Program-made: the position numbers and the translations under genes
The notes under the pieces: model-generated
Seen by the model: only the letters and a program-made list of their open reading frames with translations
The model's database searches: none
What the model was told of the DNA's origin: nothing
Shown: piece after piece, positions 54,294 to 62,652 of the stretch
Layout of the letters: each line of letters opens with the position of its first letter
How positions within the stretch are numbered: the stretch's first letter is position 1
Assembly (NCBI GenBank): GCA_014651175.1
Contig: BMWJ01000012.1
Coordinates: 1 to 64,000 of the forward strand
Origin: Streptomyces clavifer
GTDB taxonomy: Bacteria > Actinomycetota > Actinomycetes > Streptomycetales > Streptomycetaceae
Length of the DNA: 64,000 nucleotides
Direction: 5' to 3'

Positions 54294-56044
54294 ACGGTGT
54301 CGGTCTCCCGGTCGGTGCGTGTCCCCGCGACCCCCATCGCCTGCACGTCGTACAGCCCGAAGGCCGGGTGGACGTAGACGTTGGTGACCCGCGGGCTTCG
54401 GTAGTGGAGGGTCTTGTCGTGGACCAGCGGCAGGATGACCGCGTGGTCCATCACCCGGCGCTCCACGTCGCGCCACAGCTCGGCGCGTGCGGCCGGGTCC
54501 TCGGTGTGCAGACTCTCGTCGATCAGGGCGTTGACCTCCGGGTCGTCGAGCTCGGCGATGTTCCAGTTGCCGCCGCCGGGCCGGATCAGCCGGCCGTCCA
54601 CCAGCGGGGCGAGGAAGCCGTACTCGGTGGGGAAGTCGGCGCCCCAGTCGGTGACGATCAGGCCCAGGCCGTGCTTGCGGATCGTCTCGGGCGAGCCCGC
54701 CCCCTGGCTGAAGTAGGTGGCCACGTCGAGTTCCTTGACGGTGAGCCGGATACCGACCCGGGCGACCGACTCGACGACGGCGTCGGCGACCAGGCGGAAC
54801 TTGCCGCGCTGGGTGCCGATGACCGCGTCGAAGCCGTCCGGCAGTCCGGCGGCGGCCAGTTCGGCGCGTGCCGCGTCGAGGTCGCCGCGCAGGTCCGGGC
54901 CGGTCGGATAACGGTCCAGCGCCTGGTGCGCGGCGAGGCGCGGCGGGAAGAGCGCGGTGGTCAGGTCGCCGCCGGTGACCGGTCCGCCGCGCGCCTCCTG
55001 GAGGAGGATCTTGTCGGCCGCGTAGTGCACCGCGCGCCGCACGTGGGGGTTGTCGAACGGCGGGACGTGCGGCTGGAGCGAGACGAAGTGCAGGAAGCTC
55101 GTCTTGGGGTTGTCGGTGCGGGAGCGGAGCACCGGGTCGCCGGCGAGGCGGTTCTGGGCCGCGTGCTGGAGACCCCGTCCTTCGAGGTTGATGTCGAACT
55201 CACCGGCGGTCAGCCGTTCGTCCATCTCGTCGAGGCCGAGCCCGATGGTCAGCTCGACCCGGTCCGGCAGCGCGGGCCGCACGGGGTCGGTGGCCCGGTC
55301 CCAGTGCGGGTTGCGTTCCAGGTGGAGGTGCGAGCCGGGACGGTGGTCCGCGACCCGGTAGGGGCCGGTGGAGCGCGGGGCGTCACCGTAGCGGGCGCCG
55401 GTGTCGGCGTGCCGGGGCACGGGGGCGACGCACGGCTGGGCCATCAGGTGGTCGAAGTCGGAGAAGGGCGTGCGCAGCCGGAAGACGATCGTGCGGTCGT
55501 CCGGGGTCAGCACGGCGGGCAGCGCCTCGGGGTCGCCGTCCCGGTAGGGCCCGGCGTACGGGCGTGCCGGGTCGTCGAGCAGCGGCACCAGATAGGTCGG
55601 CCCGCCGGGGAGCATGTCCTGGGCGAAGATCCGCTGGACGGCGTACCGCACGTCGGCGGAGGTCACCGGGGTGCCGTCGTCGAAGCGGAGGCCCTCGCGG
55701 AGCCGGTAGGTCCAGGTGCGGTTGCCGTCGCCGGGCACCCCGGGGCCCTCGGCCAGGTCGGGGACGGGCGTGAGGCCCGCCGTGCCCGGCTCGGTCGGAT
55801 ACGCCATCAGGGTGCGGTTGAGCATCCGCTGGAGCAGCCACACCCAGACGTAGTAGGTCCGGGCGGGGTCCAGCGAGTCGACGTCGGCGGAGGAGACCAG
55901 GCGCAGGGTTCCGCCGCGCTGCTCCGAGAGGTTCACCATCGCCCCGACGGCCGCGTTCCAGCCGCCGGGCCCCGGGTCGTGCGCGTCTCCGGGGGCCGGG
56001 GCGGGTGCGCCGTGCGTCGGGGCGGGGTCGGTACCGGCACTCAT
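54290..56044 (-). CDS. oppA2: Oligopeptide-binding protein OppA2 of the clavulanic acid cluster
   Basis: A 584-residue SBP_bac_5 protein, a homologue of OppA1 in the same window. Typical blocks are GGTLRLVSSADVDSLDPART, FDDGTPVTSADVRYAVQRI, GDAPRSTGPYRVAD, FPTEYGFLAPLVDGR and NWNIAELDDPEVNALID. The N-terminus is Pro/Ala-rich without a clear signal peptide. The start overlaps the orf16 stop and the stop overlaps the orf14 start by ATGA, so it is the third gene of the gcaS operon. Its product is needed for clavulanate in S. clavuligerus; mutants there reportedly accumulate acyl-clavaminates. Confidence 0.88.
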   Translation of the reverse strand: MSAGTDPAPTHGAPAPAPGDAHDPGPGGWNAAVGAMVNLSEQRGGTLRLVSSADVDSLDPARTYYVWVWLLQRMLNRTLMAYPTEPGTAGLTPVPDLAEGPGVPGDGNRTWTYRLREGLRFDDGTPVTSADVRYAVQRIFAQDMLPGGPTYLVPLLDDPARPYAGPYRDGDPEALPAVLTPDDRTIVFRLRTPFSDFDHLMAQPCVAPVPRHADTGARYGDAPRSTGPYRVADHRPGSHLHLERNPHWDRATDPVRPALPDRVELTIGLGLDEMDERLTAGEFDINLEGRGLQHAAQNRLAGDPVLRSRTDNPKTSFLHFVSLQPHVPPFDNPHVRRAVHYAADKILLQEARGGPVTGGDLTTALFPPRLAAHQALDRYPTGPDLRGDLDAARAELAAAGLPDGFDAVIGTQRGKFRLVADAVVESVARVGIRLTVKELDVATYFSQGAGSPETIRKHGLGLIVTDWGADFPTEYGFLAPLVDGRLIRPGGGNWNIAELDDPEVNALIDESLHTEDPAARAELWRDVERRVMDHAVILPLVHDKTLHYRSPRVTNVYVHPAFGLYDVQAMGVAGTRTDRETDTV

Positions 56045-57261
56045 CGTGTGGGGGTCTCCCGTTCTCGTGCGCCGCGTGGGCCGGCGGGGGCGCCGGTACG
56101 GGGCAGCCGCAGCAGGTACGAGCGCTGTTCACTGGACCGGCAGCCGCGGGCCAGTTTGGCCTTGATGCTGCCGATACCGGCGTGCAGGACGGTGGCGCCC
56201 TCCTTGGCGGCGGCGTCGAGCACCCGGTAGTAGAGGACGTCGTAGTAGAGCGGCAGCTTGCCCTGGGCCTCGTAGTCGAATCCGGCCCGGTGACCGAACC
56301 ACTGCTCGTCGCCGCGCGCCTTCGACCGGAGCACCATGCCGAAGCCGATGATGCTTCCGTGCTGCCGGGCGACGGAGACCAGGACGTCGTCGCCCATCAC
56401 GTCGGCGATGCGGCCGATCATTCCGGCGGAGCCCTCGGCACTGGCGGGATTGCCGTACTTGAGCAGCAGGTTGGCGTCGAGCTCACCGAGCCGGGGCGCG
56501 AGGGCCCGGGTGAGCGGTTCGACGTGCACCTCGACGCCCGCCTCGTCCAGCGCCCGGCGTTCCAGGCGGACGCGGCGGCGCCGGTGGGCGCTCATCTCCT
56601 CGACGAACTCGTCGTACCCGCCGGGCGGGATGTCCAGCCAGGCGTAGTGGTCGGAGGTGTGGTGGCGGTACCCGCGGCTCTCAAGCAGGGCCACGAGTCC
56701 GGTGTCGCGCAGGTCCACGTGCGGGAAGCACACGGAGGCCGCCCCCCGCTCCGCGGCGAGCCCTTCGGCCCCTTCCAGCAGGGCCTCCATATCGGCTTCC
56801 GTGGCGTCGGGGGTGGCGAGGGTCCGGGTCCGTCCCAGGTGGCGGCCGCCGCAGACCAGGGACGGCAGCAGGGTGGCCGGGTCGCCGTCCGCGAGATCGT
56901 GCAGCAGCTCCCGCGCCTCGGGTACCTCCTGCTCCACGGCCCGCTTCAGCATGGCGTCGGGCCGTGCGAGCAGCCAGGCCACCGAGGTGTCGGCCCAGGC
57001 GGTCACGAGGCCGGCGACGGGGGCGCCGCCGCGGTCACGGACCAGGAAGTCCATCGTGGTACCGGAGTTGCGCTCCTGGACGGTGAGCCAGCGGGGTGTC
57101 TGGAAGAAGTCCTCGACGCCGAGGAGCCCGTTCCAGCCCGCCGCCTCCAGACCGGCCGCGTCCGCGACCGGCCGGACGCCGGGCGTCGCGCCGGCTGCCG
57201 TGCCCGACGTCGCGGCGGGCTCCGCGTCGGGTAGGGGGCCGGGTGCCGTGTCCGGGCTCAC
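56041..57261 (-). CDS. orf16: Orf16, GNAT/FemAB-like protein of the clavulanic acid cluster
   Basis: A 406-residue protein related to peptidyl-glycyl/aminoacyl transferases (GNAT_6/FemAB-like). Evidence is the run QTPRWLTVQERNSGTTMDF, HLGRTRTLATPDATEAD, MSAHRRRRVRLERRAL and GFDYEAQGKLPLYYDVLYYR, a conserved block of that group. The start is GTG at 57261, overlapping the gcaS stop by GTGA. The function of Orf16 is unknown; because it follows gcaS, which adds glycine to clavaminic acid, an aminoacyl-transfer step is plausible. Confidence 0.85.
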   Translation of the reverse strand: MSPDTAPGPLPDAEPAATSGTAAGATPGVRPVADAAGLEAAGWNGLLGVEDFFQTPRWLTVQERNSGTTMDFLVRDRGGAPVAGLVTAWADTSVAWLLARPDAMLKRAVEQEVPEARELLHDLADGDPATLLPSLVCGGRHLGRTRTLATPDATEADMEALLEGAEGLAAERGAASVCFPHVDLRDTGLVALLESRGYRHHTSDHYAWLDIPPGGYDEFVEEMSAHRRRRVRLERRALDEAGVEVHVEPLTRALAPRLGELDANLLLKYGNPASAEGSAGMIGRIADVMGDDVLVSVARQHGSIIGFGMVLRSKARGDEQWFGHRAGFDYEAQGKLPLYYDVLYYRVLDAAAKEGATVLHAGIGSIKAKLARGCRSSEQRSYLLRLPRTGAPAGPRGARERETPTR

Positions 57262-58547
57262 CGGAGCTCTTCCTCGACGACGAAGTCGAGCAGGGCCGCC
57301 GACTTGTCGGCCAGCGCCTGCGCGGTCAGCCGGTCGGGGCCGTTGCAGTACGTGAATCCGACACAGGAGGAGTTGTCCATCCGCTGGAGCAGCGCGTCGC
57401 CCTTCTCGACGTGCAGCAGCACCTGCACGTTCTCCACCGCCGCCGCCGCTTCCAGTCCGTCGATCCGGGTGAGCACGCCACGCCGGGTCGGGTAGATCAT
57501 GCGCACGGCGGCGCCCCCGGAGTGCACCACGGGCTCGATCGCCGGGGTCACCCCGATGGTGAGCAGCCAGGCGTCCAGGATGGGGCTGCGGCCCGTGACG
57601 TCGGTGACGAGCATGGTCATGCAGCTCGACGGGGTGCGCGGGTTGGCCTCGATGATCCGCCAGCCGGACTCGGTGCGGCGGACCTCGGTGTGGCAGGGGC
57701 CGTGCCGGTAGCCGATCATCTCCAGGGTGCCGCGGACCACGGAGTAGAGCTCGTCGCGCTCCTCGTCCTCCAGCGGCACGGGGAAGGTGTGCCCGCACTC
57801 GATGTAGGCGGGGTCGCCGAAGAGGTCCTTGGACGTGACACCGAAGACGTGGGTGTACCCGTCGACCGTCATCGTCTCGACGCTGACCTCGACCCCTTCG
57901 ACGTACTGCTCCAGGAGGACGTCCCCGCTCCTGGGCTGGCCGCGCAGGCTGTGCCGCACGGCGGAGAGCTCCTCCCACGCCTCGGTGAGCTGCTCCATGT
58001 CGTCGACCCTGCGGACCCCGTAACTGATCGCCTCGGCCGGGGGTTTGGCGATCATCGGGAAGCCGAGGCGGCGGGCCGCCTCGTCGAGCTGGGCCTTGTG
58101 GCTCACCAGCACGTGCGGAATGTTGAACGGCTCGTCGCCCAGCGCGATCCGCAGCTGGTCCTTGATGTTGGCGGTCCGTACGGCGGCCGGGTCGGGGCCG
58201 GGCAGGCCGAGGCGCCGTGCCGCGTGCGCGGCGAGCTCGGTGTGGTAGTCCGAGAACGAGGTCAGCCCGTCGACCAGGGAGTTCCCGTCCTCACCGGTGA
58301 CCACGGACAGCACCGCTTCGAGGTCGGTGGTGTCGACGTCGATCACCCGGTCCACCCGGGCGAGGGGGTGGCTGTCCCAGTCGTGGCCGTGGGTGTACCA
58401 GGACCGGTCGCCGGTCAGCAGCCACACCTCCAGACCGTGTTCCTGCGCCTGCCGCAGACCCAGGACGAACGGATGGTTCTGCATGTGCTCGACGATCGCG
58501 ATCCGCTTCCCGGCGAACTGCGCGTAGTCGGCCAGAGGTGTTGTCAT
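57258..58547 (-). CDS. gcaS: N-glycyl-clavaminic acid synthetase
   Basis: A 429-residue ATP-grasp ligase that couples glycine to clavaminic acid. The ATP-grasp lid and metal site are visible: FPMIAKPPAEAISYGVRRV, DVLLEQYVEGVEVSVETM and GWRIIEANPRTPSS (with the Mg-binding Glu-x-Asn). The N-terminus (ADYAQFAGKRIAIVEHMQNH) is a pre-ATP-grasp Rossmann domain. The ATG at 58547 starts the late operon gcaS-orf16-oppA2-orf14. A 20-bp-period TATGCGC repeat lies about 105 bp upstream on the same strand, suggesting shared control with cyp and oppA1. Confidence 0.9.
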   Translation of the reverse strand: MTTPLADYAQFAGKRIAIVEHMQNHPFVLGLRQAQEHGLEVWLLTGDRSWYTHGHDWDSHPLARVDRVIDVDTTDLEAVLSVVTGEDGNSLVDGLTSFSDYHTELAAHAARRLGLPGPDPAAVRTANIKDQLRIALGDEPFNIPHVLVSHKAQLDEAARRLGFPMIAKPPAEAISYGVRRVDDMEQLTEAWEELSAVRHSLRGQPRSGDVLLEQYVEGVEVSVETMTVDGYTHVFGVTSKDLFGDPAYIECGHTFPVPLEDEERDELYSVVRGTLEMIGYRHGPCHTEVRRTESGWRIIEANPRTPSSCMTMLVTDVTGRSPILDAWLLTIGVTPAIEPVVHSGGAAVRMIYPTRRGVLTRIDGLEAAAAVENVQVLLHVEKGDALLQRMDNSSCVGFTYCNGPDRLTAQALADKSAALLDFVVEEELR

Positions 58548-58943
58548 CGGGCGCCTCCCGTGTGGGTGATGTGGCAATCGACCGGTTCCGGGTTTTCGGG
58601 GACCAGTTGAACCGCCGCCCTCGGGGCGGGGCCATGCCTGGGAGGGACATGCGCATAGGCCGTCCGCGAGGCGCATAGGAAGACCCCGGCGGGGTGCGGG
58701 TCCCGGGAGCACCCGGTGGAAGCGCTTGCCCGAAACCATCAAATTCGAACAACTGCGCACAGGCTCCGAGATCACATGCGGAATGCTGCGCGAGCCCGGC
58801 GATCCGGCCTGTCTGAACTTCACGAGAACTCCAGCGAAATGGCACGTGTGTGGATATCGTGCACCGAGCGAGGGCGCATCCGTCATCCCTGGGATCGACG
58901 GATGCGCCCCGTTTGCGGGGATGCAACTGTGACTGGGGGGTTC
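58548..58943. promoter_or_regulatory. gcaS upstream region with a 20-bp-period direct repeat, edge of the clavulanic acid cluster
   Basis: This 396-bp stretch holds no supported gene. On the minus strand TATGCGC occurs twice at an exact 20-bp period (58677-58671 and 58657-58651), oriented toward gcaS like the elements before oppA1 and cyp. A strong hairpin nearer the plus-strand gene is listed separately. The remainder is unstructured as far as I can see. Confidence 0.45.
58872..58909. promoter_or_regulatory. Hairpin in the leader of the sugar transferase gene
   Basis: A 13-bp perfect stem (GGGCGCATCCGTC and its complement) whose loop contains a second small palindrome (ATCCC-T-GGGAT). It lies 35 bp before the ATG at 58944. 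It could be an attenuator in that leader or a boundary terminator. Confidence 0.5.
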
Positions 58944-60482
58944 ATGGGGCATGTCGAAATACCTGAATCGGATATATCCGGGTCCGTTGGGTTCGCGGGC
59001 GCACCGCGACCGCGTACCGCTGCGGCCCGAAACCGTACGGCGACTCCGGAGGAGTTGTGGAGGGCCCCGGCCGTCCCGCGTGACCGCGCGGACCGGCCGA
59101 GGACGAAGTGGAAGCCGGGGCGGCACCTGCCGCTCCTGGCCCTGACGGACCTGCTGGGCCTGGGAGTTCCCGCCTGGCTGGTGCTCCGCGCCGGCGATCA
59201 GCCGAGACCACTGATCGCCGCCACGGTGGCCGCGCTGGCGTGGGCGGGCGTGCGAGCGGCGCGCGACCGGTACGCGACGGCGCGCGACGCCGGCCGGGTC
59301 CGGGGGAACGCCCTCGGCGACTGGCTGGTGCTCGTCGGACTGCTCGTCGTGCTCCTGGCCGTGACGGGCGGGTCCTACGACCCGGCGACCACCGTCACCG
59401 CCCTGGTGCCCGGCCTTGTCGTGGCGGCGCTCGCCGCGGGGGCGGCCCAGTGGCTGTCCGCCCGGCGGCGGACGGCCCGGCGGGTGCTGGTGGTCGGCGG
59501 GGCCGCGGGCCTCGACCGCACGGTGGGGCTGCTGAACTCCCGTGCGGACCATCCGTATGCGGTGGTCGCGGCGGTTCCGGTGGGCCCGGGGGCACCGAGC
59601 TTCGAGACGCCCGTGCCGGGGCGGCTCGCTCCCGAGCGGGCCGACGACGACGTGTCCACGGTGCTCGGAGGGGCCTTCACCCACGATGCGGACCTGGTGC
59701 TCGTCGCGCCCGGCCCGCAGTTGGACGACGACCGGCTCCGCCGGCTGTCGTGGGGCCTGCACGACAGCGGGATCGCGCTCTGCGTGCTCTCGGGGCTGTC
59801 GGGGATCGCCGCGGACCGGGTGCGCCCGGCCTCCGCCGCCGGACTGACCCTGCTGCATGTCGCCCCGCCACTGCGGCGCGGCCCGCAGGCGGCGGTCAAG
59901 GCCCTCGTGGACCGGGGCGGCGCGGCTCTCGGACTCCTGGTGCTCGCACCGCTGTTCTTCGGCGTCGCGCTGGCGGTACGGCTCACCTCTCCGGGTCCCG
60001 TCTTCCACCGGCAGACCCGCCACGGGCGCCACAACAGGCCCTTCACCATGTGGAAGTTCCGCACCATGGTGGCCGACGCGGAAGCGCGCAGGGAACAGCT
60101 CTCGTCGGCGAACGAGAGCGAGGGACCGATGTTCAAGATGCGTCGCGATCCACGCGTGACCCGGATCGGCCACGCGCTGCGCCGCACCTCCGTCGACGAA
60201 CTCCCGCAGCTCCTCAACGTGCTACGGGGTGACATGTCCCTGGTAGGTCCGCGCCCTCCGCTCCCCGAGGAGGTCTCGCGCTACGACGAACGGGAGCTGC
60301 GGCGCCTGGTGGTCCGGCCGGGGCTGACCGGTCTGTGGCAGGTCAGCGGTCGCTCCGACCTCTCCTGGCAGGAGACGGTCTCGCTGGACCTCTGGTACGT
60401 CGACAACTGGTCGGTGGCCACGGACATGGGACTCCTGGCCCGTACGGTGCGCGCCGTCACCGACGGCCGCGGGGCGTACTGA
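58944..60482 (+). CDS. Polyprenyl-phosphate sugar-1-phosphate transferase (exopolysaccharide priming)
   Basis: A 512-residue membrane protein of the WcaJ/CpsE type that loads the first sugar phosphate onto undecaprenyl phosphate. The N-terminal half has about four helices (LALTDLLGLGVPAWLVLRAG, WLVLVGLLVVLLAVTG, LVPGLVVAALAAGAAQW) and a CoA-binding-like region. The C-terminal catalytic domain has FHRQTRHGRHNRPFTMWKFR with TMVADAEARRE, then DELPQLLNVLRGDMSLVGP and LRRLVVRPGLTGLWQVSGRS, all family hallmarks. ATG 58944 has GGGGGG upstream. It lies next to the GDP-fucose genes and marks the end of the clavulanic acid region. Confidence 0.88.
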   Translation: MGHVEIPESDISGSVGFAGAPRPRTAAARNRTATPEELWRAPAVPRDRADRPRTKWKPGRHLPLLALTDLLGLGVPAWLVLRAGDQPRPLIAATVAALAWAGVRAARDRYATARDAGRVRGNALGDWLVLVGLLVVLLAVTGGSYDPATTVTALVPGLVVAALAAGAAQWLSARRRTARRVLVVGGAAGLDRTVGLLNSRADHPYAVVAAVPVGPGAPSFETPVPGRLAPERADDDVSTVLGGAFTHDADLVLVAPGPQLDDDRLRRLSWGLHDSGIALCVLSGLSGIAADRVRPASAAGLTLLHVAPPLRRGPQAAVKALVDRGGAALGLLVLAPLFFGVALAVRLTSPGPVFHRQTRHGRHNRPFTMWKFRTMVADAEARREQLSSANESEGPMFKMRRDPRVTRIGHALRRTSVDELPQLLNVLRGDMSLVGPRPPLPEEVSRYDERELRRLVVRPGLTGLWQVSGRSDLSWQETVSLDLWYVDNWSVATDMGLLARTVRAVTDGRGAY

Positions 60483-60540
60483 GGCGGCGGGGGAACGCGT
60501 GCGGGGAGTCCAGGGGGACCGCGGCCACCGGGCCGGCCGG

Positions 60541-61524
60541 TCAGCCGCGCGGGGCCGACCGGCCCAGCCACCAGGCGTACGTGCGGGCGATGCCGTCCCG
60601 CAGGGGGATCTGCGGCTTGAAGCCGAGGGAGGAGAGGCGGGACACGTCGAGGAGCTTGCGCGGGGTGCCGTCGGGCTTCGAGGTGTCCCAGGCGATGCGG
60701 CCCTGATACTCCGTCACCTCGCTTACGGTCTCGGCGAGTTCCCTGATGGTGAGGTCGTCGCCGCAGCCGATGTTGACCGGCTCGTCCCCGTCGTAGGCCT
60801 CCAGCAGGCGTGCGCACGCGGTGGCGAGGTCGTCGACGTGCAGGAATTCGCGGCGCGGGCTCCCGGACCCCCACAGGGTGACCTCGGGCGCCCCGTCCCG
60901 CTTCGCCTCGTGGAAGCGGCGGATGAGGGCGGGCAGCACGTGCGAGGACTCCAGGTCGAAGTTGTCCCCGGGGCCGTAGAGATTGGTGGGCATGGCGCTG
61001 ATGTACGAGGCACCGTACTGCCGGCGGTACGACTGGATCTGCACGATCCCGGCGATCTTGGCCAGCGCGTAGGCCTCGTTCGTGGGTTCCAGCGGGCCGG
61101 TGAGCAGCGAGTCCTCGCGGATCGGCTGCGGGGCGTGCTTGGGATAGATGCAGGACGAGCCGAGGAAGAGCAGCCGCTCGGTCCCGGCGGCGTGCGCACC
61201 CGAGATCAGGCTGAGCTGGATGCGCAGGTTCTCCTCCAGGAACTGCACCGGGTAGGTGCTGTTGGCCATGATCCCGCCCACCCTGGCGGCGGCCACGACC
61301 ACGGCGTCCGGGCGGGCGTCCCGCAGGAACGCCCCGGTCGCCGCCGCGTCGCACAGATCGAGGTCCTGGCGGCCGCGGGTGATCACCTCGTGCCCGTCGG
61401 CGGTGAAGCGGCGCACCAGCGCCGAGCCGACGAGACCGCGGTGGCCCGCGACGAATATGCGGGCACCGGGACGCAGGAGGGGGCGGACGGATTCCTGGGA
61501 AGTGCCGGGGAGATCAGTCGTCAT
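60541..61524 (-). CDS. fcl: GDP-L-fucose synthase
   Basis: A 327-residue extended SDR (WcaG/Fcl) that epimerises and reduces GDP-4-keto-6-deoxymannose. The NADP loop is IFVAGHRGLVGSALVRRF, the catalytic Ser is in LFLGSSCIYPKHAPQP, and the YxxxK motif is EAYALAKIAGI. NLYGPGDNFDLESSHVLPAL is the substrate-binding segment. It is divergent from the GDP-mannose dehydratase gene at 61639, which supplies its substrate. Convergent with the sugar transferase gene (58 bp). Confidence 0.92.
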   Translation of the reverse strand: MTTDLPGTSQESVRPLLRPGARIFVAGHRGLVGSALVRRFTADGHEVITRGRQDLDLCDAAATGAFLRDARPDAVVVAAARVGGIMANSTYPVQFLEENLRIQLSLISGAHAAGTERLLFLGSSCIYPKHAPQPIREDSLLTGPLEPTNEAYALAKIAGIVQIQSYRRQYGASYISAMPTNLYGPGDNFDLESSHVLPALIRRFHEAKRDGAPEVTLWGSGSPRREFLHVDDLATACARLLEAYDGDEPVNIGCGDDLTIRELAETVSEVTEYQGRIAWDTSKPDGTPRKLLDVSRLSSLGFKPQIPLRDGIARTYAWWLGRSAPRG

Positions 61525-61638
61525 GGCTCGGATTGTGCCAGCAGTACCGCACGTAGGTGACCTTTTGCCGCAATGCGCTCAGATCAAGATATTTCGGTGA
61601 ACCAACCGCCCATCGGGCGAACACAGAAGGGGGGAGTC

Positions 61639-62652
61639 ATGGCAAAAACCGCGTTCATCACGGGCGTGACGGGTCAGGACGGTTCGTACCTGGCGGAGCT
61701 GCTGCTCGAGAAGGGGTACACGGTCCACGGACTGATACGCCGCTCGTCGAGCTTCAACACGGAGCGCATCGACCACATCTACCAGGGGCCGGAGGAAGCG
61801 AATCGTTCCTTCGTGCTCCACCACGCCGACCTCTCCGACGGCGTGGCGCTCGTGAACCTGCTGCGTGACACACGCCCCGACGAGGTCTACAACCTGGGTG
61901 CGCAGTCGCACGTCCGGGTCTCCTTCGACGCACCCCTCTATACCGGCGACGTCACCGGTCTCGGCACCATCAGGCTTCTGGAGGCGGTCCGCGCCAGCGG
62001 CATCGAGACCCGGGTCTACCAGGCCTCGTCCTCCGAGATGTTCGGTGCCAACCCGCCTCCGCAGAACGAGAGAACGCCGTTCCATCCGCGCAGCCCGTAC
62101 AGCGTGGCCAAGGTCTACTCGTACTGGGCGACGGTCAACTACCGTGAGGCGTACGGCATGTTCGCCGTCAACGGGATCCTGTTCAACCACGAGTCGCCGC
62201 GGCGCGGGGAGACGTTCGTGACCCGCAAGATCACCCGCGGCGTGGCCCGGATCAAGGCGGGACTCCAGGACCGCCTGCACCTGGGGAACCTGGACGCCGT
62301 ACGGGACTGGGGGTACGCCCCCGAGTACGTGGAGGCGATGTGGCGGATGCTCCAGTGCGACACCCCCGACGACTACGTGGTGGCCACCGGCGAGGGGGTC
62401 AGCGTCCGGCAGTTCCTCGAGTACGCCTTCGAGCACGCGGGCCTGGACTGGACGGAGCACGTCCGCTACGACCCGAAGTACGAGCGTCCCAGCGAGGTCG
62501 ACGCACTGATCGGTGACGCGTCCAAGGCGGAGGAGCTGCTCGGCTGGAAGCCCGACGTGAAGTCGCGGGAGCTGGCCCGGATCATGGTCGACGCGGACGT
62601 CCGGCTGCTGGCCGACCAGCTCACCGGAGCTGTCGTACGGACGGACCGATGA
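61639..62652 (+). CDS. gmd: GDP-mannose 4,6-dehydratase
   Basis: A 337-residue extended SDR. The NADP loop is [19 protein letters not shown]. The GDP-mannose motif [18 protein letters not shown], catalytic [15 protein letters not shown] and [12 protein letters not shown] (YxxxK), and [16 protein letters not shown] are all canonical for GMD. It makes GDP-4-keto-6-deoxymannose, used by Fcl. The ATG at 61639 has AAGGGGGGAG upstream, favouring it over an upstream ATG at 61573. Its stop overlaps the next gene by ATGA. Confidence 0.93.
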   Translation: MAKTAFITGVTGQDGSYLAELLLEKGYTVHGLIRRSSSFNTERIDHIYQGPEEANRSFVLHHADLSDGVALVNLLRDTRPDEVYNLGAQSHVRVSFDAPLYTGDVTGLGTIRLLEAVRASGIETRVYQASSSEMFGANPPPQNERTPFHPRSPYSVAKVYSYWATVNYREAYGMFAVNGILFNHESPRRGETFVTRKITRGVARIKAGLQDRLHLGNLDAVRDWGYAPEYVEAMWRMLQCDTPDDYVVATGEGVSVRQFLEYAFEHAGLDWTEHVRYDPKYERPSEVDALIGDASKAEELLGWKPDVKSRELARIMVDADVRLLADQLTGAVVRTDR

